Shown here: one piece after another, positions 54,853-63,993 of the stretch | Position numbering within the stretch: the stretch's first letter is position 1 | Layout of the letters: the number at the start of each line of letters is the position of its first letter | NCBI RefSeq assembly: GCF_000759885.1 | Contig: NZ_JNAH01000008.1 | Location: 1 to 64,000, forward strand | DNA length: 64,000 nucleotides | Source: Prochlorococcus marinus str. GP2 | GTDB taxonomy: Bacteria > Cyanobacteriota > Cyanobacteriia > PCC-6307 > Cyanobiaceae | Direction: 5' to 3' | Notes under the pieces: generated by a model | What the model was told of the DNA's origin: nothing | Database searches by the model: none | Seen by the model: only the letters and a program-made list of their open reading frames with translations | Position numbers and translations under genes: made by a program

Positions 54853-56336
54853 TTAATTTTCCAAAAGAAATTTAATCCCATAAAAAATATAAACAATAAC
54901 AAAATAGGTTTATCGCCAAATTTTGTATAGAAAGTCTTCTCGGATGAAAAATTAGGGAAAACTACTTTATTTTGCTCCACATTAAAATCCAGAAGTTGGA
55001 TAATTTTCCCATCATCACTTACCAAACCCGAAGGACCAGTGTTTGATACAAGTAGATTATCTTTTTTATTTTCGATACTTCTCAATCTTGCCAAAGACAG
55101 GAATTGATTATAAAGCTTAGTTGGATAGGGATCTAAATTTGCTGCAGTTATTATTAGTTTTGCACCGCTATTAATAGCCTTTCTTATTTTCAATCCATCA
55201 CTAATTTCATAACAAATAGCCACTGCTAATGGGGGTGTAAATTTAGGATCAAAAAATCTTGAATCAGAACCTGGTTGAATTCCTCCTACTGCAGATAATC
55301 CTCTTGAAAAACTATCTAGAAATCTAGGTATTTTTTCACCTAATGGAACAAGTCTATTTTTATCTATAAATGAGGTAAAAGATTTATCTCCAATTTGAAA
55401 CCCGAGTAAAGAACTTCTTAACTCCTTATTAGAATTTCTGAAACCTCCTGCCAAGGTATTAATCTTAAAGCCTTTAGATAAATAAAAATTATTATACAGA
55501 GTCCCTTCAGGAGCAACGAGAAGTTTTGCTTGATTGGCTAAAGCATATTTTTGAGCGATAGATTGTTTTTCTTTAATAAATTCATCATCTATTTTAAATT
55601 TTTCTCTTGTTGGGAGGTTAGTTTGCCAAATAGATACAGGATATTCATAATTTCTTTTAATTGAAGTTGTTAAACCCCCAAATAGATGTAAGAAAAAAAT
55701 AATAAAAAGTCCGAAAATAAATATTTTTTTAAAATGAAGCTTTCTTCTCCATCTACCATGACAAAAAAATATCCAAAATCCAATCAATATTTGTAATACG
55801 CATAAACCACTTGCGCCAATCCATCCTGCCAAACCAGCAAGATAAATATCACCTGGAAGAACACTCTCGCCTAAACCTATCCAAAAAAAAGGTGTTTGAG
55901 AAAGTATCAATTCACCTATCCCCCAAGTCAAAGATAAAAAAAATACTTTTACGGCTAAAGGTAATGTTTTCATTTTAAAAACATCCTCTTTCCAGAGAAT
56001 AATTTCAACTAACAAACCCCATAAATAAACTAATAAACCTCCCAGAAAAGCACAAAATAATAATATTGAAATAGTGATTATTAAACTTACAAGCCATGAA
56101 AAACCTAGCCATGTTAATGGATGAAGATCATAAAGCCAAGAATGACTTATCAAGATAAAGAAAAAACCCCAACAAAAATTTGCTATTCTTCTTTCACTTG
56201 CTTTCCATAAAATAAATAATGATATCGGCATAAAAATCAACCAAAAATAGGTTGCAACAGAAATTCCCCCTAAAATGCCACCTAAACATGGGTAAAAATA
56301 TTGTTTTAAACTTTTAACTTGAGTTGGGATTAACAA
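54849..56336 (-). CDS. lnt: Apolipoprotein N-acyltransferase
   Basis: The protein has 495 residues from a TTG start. About six N-terminal membrane helices (to about residue 215) precede a nitrilase-like domain with the catalytic glutamate in [12 protein letters not shown], the lysine probably in PLGEKIPRF and the cysteine in [11 protein letters not shown]. It adds the third acyl chain to lipoproteins on the periplasmic face. A final hydrophobic segment ends the protein, as in the family. Confidence 0.93.
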   Translation of the reverse strand: MLIPTQVKSLKQYFYPCLGGILGGISVATYFWLIFMPISLFILWKASERRIANFCWGFFFILISHSWLYDLHPLTWLGFSWLVSLIITISILLFCAFLGGLLVYLWGLLVEIILWKEDVFKMKTLPLAVKVFFLSLTWGIGELILSQTPFFWIGLGESVLPGDIYLAGLAGWIGASGLCVLQILIGFWIFFCHGRWRRKLHFKKIFIFGLFIIFFLHLFGGLTTSIKRNYEYPVSIWQTNLPTREKFKIDDEFIKEKQSIAQKYALANQAKLLVAPEGTLYNNFYLSKGFKINTLAGGFRNSNKELRSSLLGFQIGDKSFTSFIDKNRLVPLGEKIPRFLDSFSRGLSAVGGIQPGSDSRFFDPKFTPPLAVAICYEISDGLKIRKAINSGAKLIITAANLDPYPTKLYNQFLSLARLRSIENKKDNLLVSNTGPSGLVSDDGKIIQLLDFNVEQNKVVFPNFSSEKTFYTKFGDKPILLLFIFFMGLNFFWKIN

Positions 56337-56421
56337 TCTAAAATTTCAAATTAAATTTCAAATCACCCATTTATTGTACCTTTATTCTGTAATATTAGTT
56401 TTAGTAACTTTCAAAATCTAA

Positions 56422-56994
56422 GTGAAAGAAGTCTTTATCAGTTTTGCAGTTTTTGTTCTTTGTGTTTCATTAACAATTTTTAGTCAATTTAATTCCCCTC
56501 AAGTTGTTAATGCTGCTGAATCAGAAAATCAATTAATTCAACAAAAGCCTCTAGCAAAATCATCAAATATTTCAAATAATAATTTATTTGAACTAGACCC
56601 ATCAGATCCAAATCCTATACTTTTCGCCATGACAGAAGAAACACCATCAGACAGCAATTCAAGGACTACAGAAAGTGGTCTAATTATTGCAGATATCGTT
56701 AATGGGGAAGGAGATGAAGCTAGTGCTGGGCAAACAGTTACTGTAAATTACACAGGAACTCTAGAAGACGGGACACAATTTGATACCAGTATCGGAAGAG
56801 CTCCATTCAGCTTTCCCTTGGGTGCTGGGCGAGTAATAAAAGGTTGGGACGAAGGTGTAGCAGGCATGAAAGTTGGAGGTAAAAGAAAATTAACAATACC
56901 TCCGGAACTTGGATATGGATCAAGAGGAGCAGGAAATGTAATACCTGCTAATGCGACCTTAATATTTGAAGTCGAATTATTAAAAGTCAATTAA
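56422..56994 (+). CDS. FKBP-type peptidyl-prolyl cis-trans isomerase with signal peptide
   Basis: The protein has 190 residues from a GTG start. Residues 1-32 are a signal peptide ([20 protein letters not shown], ending near VVNAA). After a low-complexity linker, the FKBP domain (about 85-190) shows [41 protein letters not shown] and [12 protein letters not shown]. It is a periplasmic or thylakoid-lumenal folding catalyst, and stands alone just before the Ni-SOD gene. Confidence 0.93.
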   Translation: MKEVFISFAVFVLCVSLTIFSQFNSPQVVNAAESENQLIQQKPLAKSSNISNNNLFELDPSDPNPILFAMTEETPSDSNSRTTESGLIIADIVNGEGDEASAGQTVTVNYTGTLEDGTQFDTSIGRAPFSFPLGAGRVIKGWDEGVAGMKVGGKRKLTIPPELGYGSRGAGNVIPANATLIFEVELLKVN

Positions 56995-57072
56995 ATTAAG
57001 TAAGAAAAATATCTAAGACTTTTCAATTTAGTTAATCTCCAAGTAGAATATATACATTACAAGACATTTGAA

Positions 57073-57546
57073 ATGTTAAGTAAATTCATCAATTCTTTTC
57101 TAGATAAAAAATCCGCAATTACAGCCCATGCTCACTGTGATGGTCCTTGTGGTGTTTACGACCCAGCATCTACAAGAGTTGCAGCTGAAGCAGTTTTATC
57201 AATGACAAAAAAACTTATTGCATTAGAAGCTCCTTCTAGCACTGATTCAACCGAGTGGGCTGCCTACAGTAATACGTTTTCTAGATATGTTGCAGTTAAA
57301 GAAGAGCAAGCAAAAGAAACAAAGAAAGAAATTCTAATTTTGTGGACAGATTACTTTAAACCAGTTCACTTAGAAACTTATCCAGATTTACATGAAACCA
57401 TTTGGAAGGCTGCCAAATTATGCAGTGCATGCAAAGTTAATATTGACTTGGCTCAAGCTGAAGAACTCATGAGTTATGTAGAAAAGATTCATAATATTTT
57501 CTGGGCTTCAAAAGGAAGAACAGACGCTTTTGTAAAAGCTAGTTAA
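57073..57546 (+). CDS. sodN: Nickel superoxide dismutase
   Basis: The protein has 157 residues. A 20-residue leader (MLSKFINSFLDKKSAITAHA) precedes the mature start HCDGPCGVYDPA, whose His1, Cys2 and Cys6 form the nickel hook. The rest is the four-helix bundle. It dismutates superoxide and lets iron-poor ocean picocyanobacteria avoid Fe-SOD. The leader must be cut by SodX, encoded just downstream, for nickel to bind. Confidence 0.97.
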   Translation: MLSKFINSFLDKKSAITAHAHCDGPCGVYDPASTRVAAEAVLSMTKKLIALEAPSSTDSTEWAAYSNTFSRYVAVKEEQAKETKKEILILWTDYFKPVHLETYPDLHETIWKAAKLCSACKVNIDLAQAEELMSYVEKIHNIFWASKGRTDAFVKAS

Positions 57547-57551
57547 CCAGA

Positions 57552-57947
57552 ATTATTTTCAAAAGTCTTTTTGATTTCATTCTATTTTTTTTAGGTTTAA
57601 GAAAAACTGCCATTATTAGTGGTGAATCGATGTTTCCTTACCTAAAAGAGGGTGATATTGTATTTTTTAAAAAATATAAAAAGAATAAATCAATTCTTAA
57701 AAATCGACAAATAGTTATCTTTAATCATCCACTTAAAAATAAAAACCTAATAAAAAGGATAAATTCAGTAAATCAAAATAATGTTGAGGTTATTGGCGAC
57801 AATATTGAATTTAGCGAAGATAGTAATAAATTTGGATTAATCAATAACGAAAAAATAATTGGGATTGTCACCTCTAAATTAATTATTCCTAAATTAAAAA
57901 ATTTTTTAATTCAAAAAAACGGAAGCACTTTTTTGAATCCAAAATAA
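57552..57947 (+). CDS. sodX: SodX-like Ni-SOD maturation protease (S26 family), start codon unclear
   Basis: The frame is open from 57543. The catalytic-serine motif SGESMFPYLKEGD contains the first ATG (57630) as the Met right after the serine, so that ATG cannot be the start. Upstream in frame are a hydrophobic anchor (LFDFILFFLGLRKTAII) and no ATG, GTG or TTG, only ATT codons (57552, 57555, 57579); 57552 is shown. The catalytic lysine fits NLIKRINSV. SodX removes the SodN leader. It starts within a few bases of the sodN stop and overlaps the convergent permease-like gene by 42 bp. Confidence 0.72.
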   Translation: MIFKSLFDFILFFLGLRKTAIISGESMFPYLKEGDIVFFKKYKKNKSILKNRQIVIFNHPLKNKNLIKRINSVNQNNVEVIGDNIEFSEDSNKFGLINNEKIIGIVTSKLIIPKLKNFLIQKNGSTFLNPK

Positions 57948-58577
57948 TCCCAAAGAAAAGGAAAGCCCTCCTGCTACAGCTATTAATCTTTTAATAAATT
58001 TTTGACTTGATTTAAAGGTGGTAAAAGATATTAAACAAGTAAAAAGATTCATACATATTAGTGAACCAATCATATATGAAATCAAATATAAGCAAGCGCT
58101 CGTTAAAGGTAGTGCTAAAGCAGGAAGAACTGCAAGAAAATGTGAACCTCCAGCTACACCGTGTAGCAAGCCTAAACCAGTCAAAGCATGTGAGTGCTTA
58201 TTATTATTTTTTTGTTCCTTAACATGAAAGTGAAAGTGACGATGGGCAATTCCATTCTCATGCTTATGGGAATGAGAGTGGATACTTAATTGAAAAGAAT
58301 TTTTTACAGCAAATACTCCAACAATTAGAAGAGAAATTCCAACTAGGAATTCGGCAATATTAGAAATTTTGTTTAATTGCGCAATATCCTTAATAAAAAT
58401 CGCTAGAAAAGCTAACAAGAGGACACCTGAAGAGTGTCCCAAGCCCCATGAGAAACTATTTTTAAGAGCTTTTTGGGGATTATTAATCGCTGCTGGTGCC
58501 ATTGCAATTAGATGATCAGCACCACTAACTACATGTACAAATCCTGCAACTATACCTGTTAAAATTACAGCTTGCAT
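57906..58577 (-). CDS. UreH/HupE-like metal permease, probable nickel transporter
   Basis: The protein has 223 residues with about six hydrophobic segments. The first holds HVVSGADHLIAM, a conserved His/Asp motif of nickel/cobalt permease-like proteins. A histidine-rich cytoplasmic loop follows at about 105-135 (HSHSHKHENG, HRHFHFHV), typical for nickel handling. The second half has GVAGGSHFLAV. Its position convergent with sodN-sodX suggests it supplies nickel to Ni-SOD, inferred from motifs and context. A TauE/SafE-like exporter is the alternative. Confidence 0.78.
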   Translation of the reverse strand: MQAVILTGIVAGFVHVVSGADHLIAMAPAAINNPQKALKNSFSWGLGHSSGVLLLAFLAIFIKDIAQLNKISNIAEFLVGISLLIVGVFAVKNSFQLSIHSHSHKHENGIAHRHFHFHVKEQKNNNKHSHALTGLGLLHGVAGGSHFLAVLPALALPLTSACLYLISYMIGSLICMNLFTCLISFTTFKSSQKFIKRLIAVAGGLSFSLGLFWIQKSASVFLN

Positions 58578-58632
58578 ATATATTCAGAACAACTATTTTT
58601 ATTCAATTTTATAGCACAATTTGGAATCAAAA

Positions 58633-59520
58633 TTAAATTGAGTTAAATAATTTATTGAACGATTGTTCAATATCAGTTTCTCTCATAAAAGTTTCACCAA
58701 TTAATACTCCCTTGATTCCAATAGATCTAAGCGATTCTAAATCTTCGGCACAATTAATCCCAGATTCACTTATGGAAATAATATTTTGTTTTAAAAATAT
58801 ATCTGAATATTTATGCATCAATTCTATTGATGTTTTTAAATCTGTTTTAAAAGTCTTTAAGTCCCTATTATTTATTCCAATCAAATTAAAAGATTTTAAC
58901 TTTAGAATCCTTTCTAATTCATTAGAGTTATGGACTTCAACAAGCACGCTCATCTTTAAATTATCAGCTATTTTCTTTAAATAAATTAAATCGTCATCAC
59001 TTAAAATCGCAGCGATTAATAATATTGCATCAGCACCAGATACCCTTGCTTTATAAATCTGGTAAGCAGAAATAATAAAATCTTTGCAGAGTAGAGGGAG
59101 ATTAGTTGATTTCCTTACAGTTTCGAGAATTTCATAACTACCTTGAAAAAACCTTTTATCGGTAAGTACTGAGATACATGATGCACCTAATTCTTCATAA
59201 CAAATTGCTATGTCTGCAGGGTTAAAATCTTTTCTAATAACTCCTTTACTCGGACTAGCTTTTTTTATTTCAGCAATTACTCCTGGTTTTATTTTTGAAT
59301 CCAAGATATTTTTATAAAAATCCTTTGGAGCGGAAAGGTTTTCAATCTTTTTGATGAGATCTTCTAAAGAGACTATTTTTTTAAAATTCTTAATTTCAAT
59401 GTCCTTGTGCCATACAATTTCTTCCAGAATATTTTTTGGTTGTGCTTCTCTATGAGGTACAGCATATTCTAAATTTTCTACCCTTACTGTTGGATTTGGT
59501 GGCCTGCGTCTTATCTCCAT
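58633..59520 (-). CDS. trpC: Indole-3-glycerol phosphate synthase
   Basis: The protein has 295 residues. After an N-terminal extension of about 30 residues typical of cyanobacterial TrpC, the TIM barrel shows [16 protein letters not shown] (catalytic Glu/Lys), [25 protein letters not shown] and [11 protein letters not shown]. It closes the indole ring in tryptophan synthesis. It follows lpd by 12 bp on the same strand. Confidence 0.95.
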   Translation of the reverse strand: MEIRRRPPNPTVRVENLEYAVPHREAQPKNILEEIVWHKDIEIKNFKKIVSLEDLIKKIENLSAPKDFYKNILDSKIKPGVIAEIKKASPSKGVIRKDFNPADIAICYEELGASCISVLTDKRFFQGSYEILETVRKSTNLPLLCKDFIISAYQIYKARVSGADAILLIAAILSDDDLIYLKKIADNLKMSVLVEVHNSNELERILKLKSFNLIGINNRDLKTFKTDLKTSIELMHKYSDIFLKQNIISISESGINCAEDLESLRSIGIKGVLIGETFMRETDIEQSFNKLFNSI

Positions 59521-59532
59521 TAATTTTAGATA

Positions 59533-60972
59533 TTACTTTATTTGAGAAGCCGCTTGTTTATATGCGACCTCAACTACTTCACTAAGAGTGGGATGAGTAT
59601 GAACTTCTTTAGATAATTCAATTACATCTTGGTTCCTTGAAATAGCGTTCGAAATTTCTTGAATTAAATCAGCTGCATGTAACCCAAAAATATGAGCACC
59701 TAATACTTTCCCATTATCTTTATTGAAAATCAACTTGAGCAATCCATCACTCTCCAATTCTGCCAATGCTTTTGAATTGGCTTTGAAGAAACTTTTGACA
59801 ACTCCCAAAGGGAAATTTTCTTTTACCGATAACTCTTTAGCTTCAGCCTCAGAGAGTCCAACTGAACTTATCTCAGGGTGAGTAAAGGTTGCTGCAGGGA
59901 TACTTTTATAGTTAATTTCGACGTTACCACCGCAAATATTATCAACCGCAATAGTCCCTTGGGCTGCGGCTGTATGGGCAAGCATTAGTTTGCCTGTTAC
60001 ATCTCCAACAGCCCAAATATTAGGTATTATTTCATCACCATTTTTAACTCTCATTTGATCATCAATAGGAATGAAGCCCTTTACTGTTTCAATCCCAACC
60101 GACTCAAGATTTAATTTATCACTATTAGGACTTCTGCCTGTTGCGACTAGAACAGCGTCAACTTCTAAAGTTTCTAGAACTTCTTTAGATTTTGCATCTG
60201 TCAGTTCTATTTTTACAGGACAGCCAGGTGTTATTTTTGTCGCAAAGACATTTGATTTTGTATCAATATCTCTTGATTGAATAAGATTCTTCTTGGCAAT
60301 TTTTGTAATATCTGGATCAAATGTTGGCATAATATTTTCCAAAGCCTCGATCATGGTAACTTCACAACCTAGCGCCGTATAAACATCAGCAAATTCTAAT
60401 CCTATATATCCGCTTCCAATAATAGCTATCCATCTTGGAAGCCATTCAAGTTTGACCGCGTCATCACTAGTAAATACAGTCCTATTATCCAAAGTTATTC
60501 CACGGGGCACAAAAGGAGAAGAACCAGTTGCTATAACAATATTCTTACAAGTGAAAATTTTATCAATACCGTTTTTATCTCTTACACCTACTTTTTGATT
60601 TCCTTCAATTCTGCCAATACCCAAAATAATTTCAACTCCACTCCTTTTGAGAGTTTTTGTTAAATTTTCTCTAACATTTAAAACTAAATTATTGGCATGA
60701 TCTGCAATCTTTGACCTCTCAAATCTTACTGGGGCAGCATGAATACCAAGTTTAGCTAAATGTTCATAATCAGCTATTTCTCTGACTTTTCCACTAGCAG
60801 CCAAAAGAGCTTTTGAGGGCACACAACCCTTGTTAACACAAGTGCCGCCCATATCAGAAGATTCTACTATTGCAACTTTAAGTCCTTTACCGGCAGCATG
60901 TTTGGCGGCATCAAAACCTCCATATCCTGCTCCTATAACGATTAAATCAAAATCAAAACTTGAATCAGTCAC
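59533..60972 (-). CDS. lpd: Dihydrolipoamide dehydrogenase
   Basis: The protein has 479 residues. The FAD motif GAGYGGFDAA is at 13-22, the redox-active disulfide in GGTCVNKGCVPSK at about 42-54, an NAD-binding GSGYIGLEFA near 185, and the C-terminal HTHPTLSE active-site histidine near 458. It is the E3 enzyme of the pyruvate dehydrogenase complex (E1-alpha at 49925) and of the glycine cleavage system. Confidence 0.95.
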   Translation of the reverse strand: MTDSSFDFDLIVIGAGYGGFDAAKHAAGKGLKVAIVESSDMGGTCVNKGCVPSKALLAASGKVREIADYEHLAKLGIHAAPVRFERSKIADHANNLVLNVRENLTKTLKRSGVEIILGIGRIEGNQKVGVRDKNGIDKIFTCKNIVIATGSSPFVPRGITLDNRTVFTSDDAVKLEWLPRWIAIIGSGYIGLEFADVYTALGCEVTMIEALENIMPTFDPDITKIAKKNLIQSRDIDTKSNVFATKITPGCPVKIELTDAKSKEVLETLEVDAVLVATGRSPNSDKLNLESVGIETVKGFIPIDDQMRVKNGDEIIPNIWAVGDVTGKLMLAHTAAAQGTIAVDNICGGNVEINYKSIPAATFTHPEISSVGLSEAEAKELSVKENFPLGVVKSFFKANSKALAELESDGLLKLIFNKDNGKVLGAHIFGLHAADLIQEISNAISRNQDVIELSKEVHTHPTLSEVVEVAYKQAASQIK

Positions 60973-60977
60973 TTTAT

Positions 60978-61688
60978 CTACGTATTAGAGGTGTATGCGG
61001 CTCTTTTTCGTTCAAGTAATAAAGGAACTGCAACGCAAGCCACATTCAATGATTCTACAAGCTCACTATGCGGAATTGTAATTGTTTCATAAAAAGCTTC
61101 TTTAATTTTTTTATGAATACCTTGCCCCTCATTACCCAAGATTAAGACCGTAGACTTAGTCCAATCAATTTCCCAGTAGGGTTTTGAAGTTTTTTTTGAA
61201 CTTTTACTATAGCTACTAGTAGAAAAAATCTTAAATCCTAAATTCGATAATTCAGATAAAGACTTTAATAAAGAATTTATTATTTCTTCTTCAGTACCCT
61301 CATATCTTTGAAATGGGAGGTGAAAGACTGCACCAGTTGATGCTCTTAACACCTTTTGGCTTAATGGGTGTGCACCTCCAGCTAAAAAAATTGCATTAAC
61401 TCCAGCAGCTAGAGCAGTTCTAAAAAGATTACCCATATTCCCAGGGTCTTGAATCCTATCGAGAACTAGAACAAAATTATCTTGACTATTGAATTGATAA
61501 TTAGGTATTGATGAAATTTCTACTAATGCTGCGATGCCATCTGGATTAACAGTTGTAATCGCAGAAGCTAAAACCTCTTCAGATACCAAGTTTATTAGTG
61601 ATTGATCAAACTGTGAACTAAGGTTTTGGTTTTTTTTGAGCCATTTTTCAGTAACTAAAATTTTGCAGGGGGAATTTCCAGACTTCAA
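60978..61688 (-). CDS. SpoU/TrmH-family RNA methyltransferase, true N-terminus upstream of the first usable start
   Basis: The shown start is a TTG at 61688 (236 residues), but the frame stays open to 61856. The added residues include NNLVKIFRSFKSG and LFCIEGTHLIEEL, the conserved N-terminal substrate-binding motif of this family, with no ATG, GTG or TTG. The catalytic trefoil-knot domain is intact: LVLDRIQDPGNMGNLFRTALAAGV, VLILGNEGQGI and PHSELVESLNVACV. It 2'-O-methylates rRNA or tRNA. It is 5 bp from lpd. A non-canonical start (an ATA lies near 61802) or an error in the sequence would explain this. Confidence 0.85.
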   Translation of the reverse strand: MKSGNSPCKILVTEKWLKKNQNLSSQFDQSLINLVSEEVLASAITTVNPDGIAALVEISSIPNYQFNSQDNFVLVLDRIQDPGNMGNLFRTALAAGVNAIFLAGGAHPLSQKVLRASTGAVFHLPFQRYEGTEEEIINSLLKSLSELSNLGFKIFSTSSYSKSSKKTSKPYWEIDWTKSTVLILGNEGQGIHKKIKEAFYETITIPHSELVESLNVACVAVPLLLERKRAAYTSNT

Positions 61689-62012
61689 TAATTCCTCAAT
61701 AAGATGAGTCCCCTCTATACAAAAAAGATCTTTGTCTTTGCTAGAGGATCCGCTCTTAAATGATCTAAAAATTTTAACTAGATTATTGTTTTTACTAGTT
61801 ATTTTTAAAAAAGTATTTTCTATGAGTAATTTGAAAGATTCGTATTCAACTATATTTTAATTACATAAATATTTTGATCAATAATTTTTAAATTTTTATT
61901 TCCAAAGAAATCAAAAAAATACATTTTCACTTTTAATTAATTTTCAAGACGTTACATAGGGTGGACTTACTAATTTTCGTTTGTCATCATGAATCTAATA
62001 AATTAATTTTTA
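61689..62012. other. Intergenic region with N-terminal codons of the SpoU methyltransferase
   Basis: The 61689-61856 part is an open minus-strand extension of the methyltransferase. The rest (about 155 bp) is AT-rich and should hold the murA promoter. No clear -10/-35 pair was picked out. Confidence 0.6.
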
Positions 62013-63383
62013 ATGATTTGCGTAAGCAAAAAGAAGTCATATCTTAAATCACAAAATTTAAAGATTTTTGGCCAAGGCAAATTAAATGGGTTCGTTGAAA
62101 TAAGTGGTGCGAAGAATTCGGCCTTAGTTTTGCTGGCTGCATCATTACTAACTAATGAAAAAATAGTTCTTCAGAATGTTCCTCGTCTTACTGATATTGA
62201 AAAAATGGGTAATATTCTCAAGAATTTAGGCGTTAATTTAAAAGAAAAAAACAATACTTTAGAAATAGATTCAAAAAATATTTCTATTAAAGAACTTCCA
62301 AATGAGCTTGTTAATGGATTAAGAGCTAGTTTCTTTTGTATAGGTCCACTATTAAGCAAATTTGGAGAGGCTAAAGTTCCTATGCCTGGTGGGTGCAATA
62401 TTGGTTCAAGGCCAATTGATGAGCACATTGACGGGCTTAGAGCATTAGGAGCGGAAATTCTTATTGAAGAAGGAATTGTCAAAGCAAAAATAAAAGGAAA
62501 GAAAAGTAGATTAATTGGTACTCATATCAAACTAAAATGCCCAAGCGTAGGCGCAACTGAAACTTTAATAATGGCAGCATCATTAGCAGAAGGAAGAACG
62601 ACCATTGAAAATGCTGCAAGAGAACCTGAAGTTCAAGATTTATGCCAAATGCTTAATACAATGGGTGCAAAAATTTACGACTCTGGTAAAGAAAAAATAA
62701 TTATTGATGGTGTTAATAAACTTGGTGGTTGTATTCATAAAGTAATACCAGATCGAATAGAAGCTGGAACTTTTTTAATAGCTGCTGCGGCAACCTCCTC
62801 CTCAATAACAATTTCTCCTGTGATTCCTAATCATCTTGAAGCAGTAACTAATAAGCTTCGAAAAAGCGGGAGTAAAATTACCATTAAAGGTAATTCAATC
62901 ACAATAAATCCTAGAGAGCTTAAGGCAGTAAATATAAATACTGCACCTTTCCCAGGTTTCCCAACTGATTTACAAGCACCATTTACAGCTCTAATGACAA
63001 TAGCTAATGGTGAATCAAAAATAACTGAAACAATTTTTGAAAACAGAATGAATCATGTTCATCTACTTAATAAAATGGGTGCAAATATAAAGTTGGACAA
63101 AAACGTAGCTTTTATCAAAGGTGTAAAAACAATTAAGGGCATGGATTTACTTGCCTCAGATTTAAGGTCATCAGCTGCATTAATAATTGCTGGGATAATA
63201 GCAAAAGGTAATAGCAGGATCTATGGTTTAGAGCATCTAGATAGAGGTTATGAAAATTTTGAATCAAAACTAAAAATATTGGGTATAAAAATAACCAGAC
63301 AGTTTAACAAAAGTACTTCGACAAATAAGGAATTTAAAACAAGTTCAGACCCTGCAGATATTCCTCGATTTAAAGTAGCCTAA
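62013..63383 (+). CDS. murA: UDP-N-acetylglucosamine 1-carboxyvinyltransferase
   Basis: The protein has 456 residues, including about 13 extra at the N-terminus compared with standard MurA. The opening LKIFGQGKLNGFVEISGAKNSAL has the catalytic-loop KN. The active-site cysteine is in PMPGGCNIGSRPIDEH (about residue 129), and the EPSP-synthase-like fold continues to ENRMNHVHLL and ALIIAGII. It makes the first committed peptidoglycan precursor and is the fosfomycin target; the cysteine is present. A C-terminal tail of about 25 polar residues ends it. Confidence 0.95.
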   Translation: MICVSKKKSYLKSQNLKIFGQGKLNGFVEISGAKNSALVLLAASLLTNEKIVLQNVPRLTDIEKMGNILKNLGVNLKEKNNTLEIDSKNISIKELPNELVNGLRASFFCIGPLLSKFGEAKVPMPGGCNIGSRPIDEHIDGLRALGAEILIEEGIVKAKIKGKKSRLIGTHIKLKCPSVGATETLIMAASLAEGRTTIENAAREPEVQDLCQMLNTMGAKIYDSGKEKIIIDGVNKLGGCIHKVIPDRIEAGTFLIAAAATSSSITISPVIPNHLEAVTNKLRKSGSKITIKGNSITINPRELKAVNINTAPFPGFPTDLQAPFTALMTIANGESKITETIFENRMNHVHLLNKMGANIKLDKNVAFIKGVKTIKGMDLLASDLRSSAALIIAGIIAKGNSRIYGLEHLDRGYENFESKLKILGIKITRQFNKSTSTNKEFKTSSDPADIPRFKVA

Positions 63384-63413
63384 ATTGCAAAAAATATGTG
63401 GATTATTAACTAT

Positions 63414-63524
63414 TTAAACGTAAGCAATATTAATAAGTGAAATACAACCTAAAAATAATAAAAATAAAACCAAAAAACGGTTAGACCATATTTTATTCAA
63501 ACCGTCAAACTTAGATTGATTCAT
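63414..63524 (-). CDS. Tiny predicted membrane protein
   Basis: A 36-residue frame overlaps the upstream tiny gene as ATGA. A basic N-terminus (MNQSKFDGLNKIWSNR) is followed by one strong hydrophobic helix (FLVLFLLFLGCISLINIAYV). Codon use looks ordinary for the region. Coupled overlap with another single-helix frame is the main support. Function unknown. Confidence 0.45.
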   Translation of the reverse strand: MNQSKFDGLNKIWSNRFLVLFLLFLGCISLINIAYV

Positions 63525-63628
63525 GCCCAGGTCCCGTTGTTAGATCCAAATGCTGTAAAAATCGTTATGGCGACGAAAAAATAAGGTACAAACTTTAAAG
63601 ATAATTTTTTTGCTTTAGTTTTGGACAT
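63521..63628 (-). CDS. Tiny predicted membrane protein
   Basis: A 35-residue frame, basic N-terminus (MSKTKAKKLSLK) then one hydrophobic helix (FVPYFFVAITIFTAFG) and a short polar end (SNNGTWA). Its stop overlaps the next tiny frame's start by 4 bp. It resembles the single-helix small proteins of thylakoid complexes, but no family can be named. Confidence 0.45.
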   Translation of the reverse strand: MSKTKAKKLSLKFVPYFFVAITIFTAFGSNNGTWA

Positions 63629-63841
63629 TGTAAATTTTTTCTTTAAATATAACATAATATTACTGAATGTGAAGCTTTATTCGCGAAAATAGATTTTTAA
63701 TTTGATATTTGCTACATAATTGTAACATATATGTTAAAGTATGCATTTAAATCTTTTTTATTATCAGCAAATTCAATGAATATAATTCTACGTTTTTAAC
63801 GAAAAGAGTAGCTATTAACAATCGTTATCTTGATTACTGTT

Positions 63842-63867
63842 TATTGACCAAAACAATAGTCAATAAG
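63842..63867. promoter_or_regulatory. Inverted repeat upstream of tRNA-Leu, possible operator
   Basis: TTATTGAC and GTCAATAA (8 bp each, exact) are separated by 10 bp and lie 12 bp upstream of a TATAAT. The placement over the -35 area suggests a regulator site; this is inferred. Confidence 0.35.
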
Positions 63868-63879
63868 TTGATTTTTGTT

Positions 63880-63885
63880 ATAATA
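63880..63885 (+). promoter_or_regulatory. Candidate -10 box (TATAAT) for tRNA-Leu
   Basis: A consensus TATAAT ends 26 bp before the tRNA 5' end. No -35 match is seen at the usual distance. Confidence 0.5.
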
Positions 63886-63911
63886 AAAAAGTTCATTTTT
63901 GCAAAAGCCTT

Positions 63912-63993
63912 GGGAGCGTGGTGGAATTGGTAGACGCACCGCACTCAAAATGCGGCACCTTCGGGTATGTCGGTTCAAGTCCGACCGCTCCCA
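63912..63993 (+). tRNA. tRNA-Leu(CAA)
   Basis: The 82-base molecule has acceptor stem GGGAGCG with CGCTCCC and discriminator A. The anticodon arm is CCGCA, loop CTCAAAA, TGCGG, giving anticodon CAA. A long class II variable arm (CACCTTCGGGTAT region) and T-arm GTCGG, TTCAAGT, CCGAC follow. CCA is not encoded. It ends 7 bases before the window edge. Confidence 0.95.
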
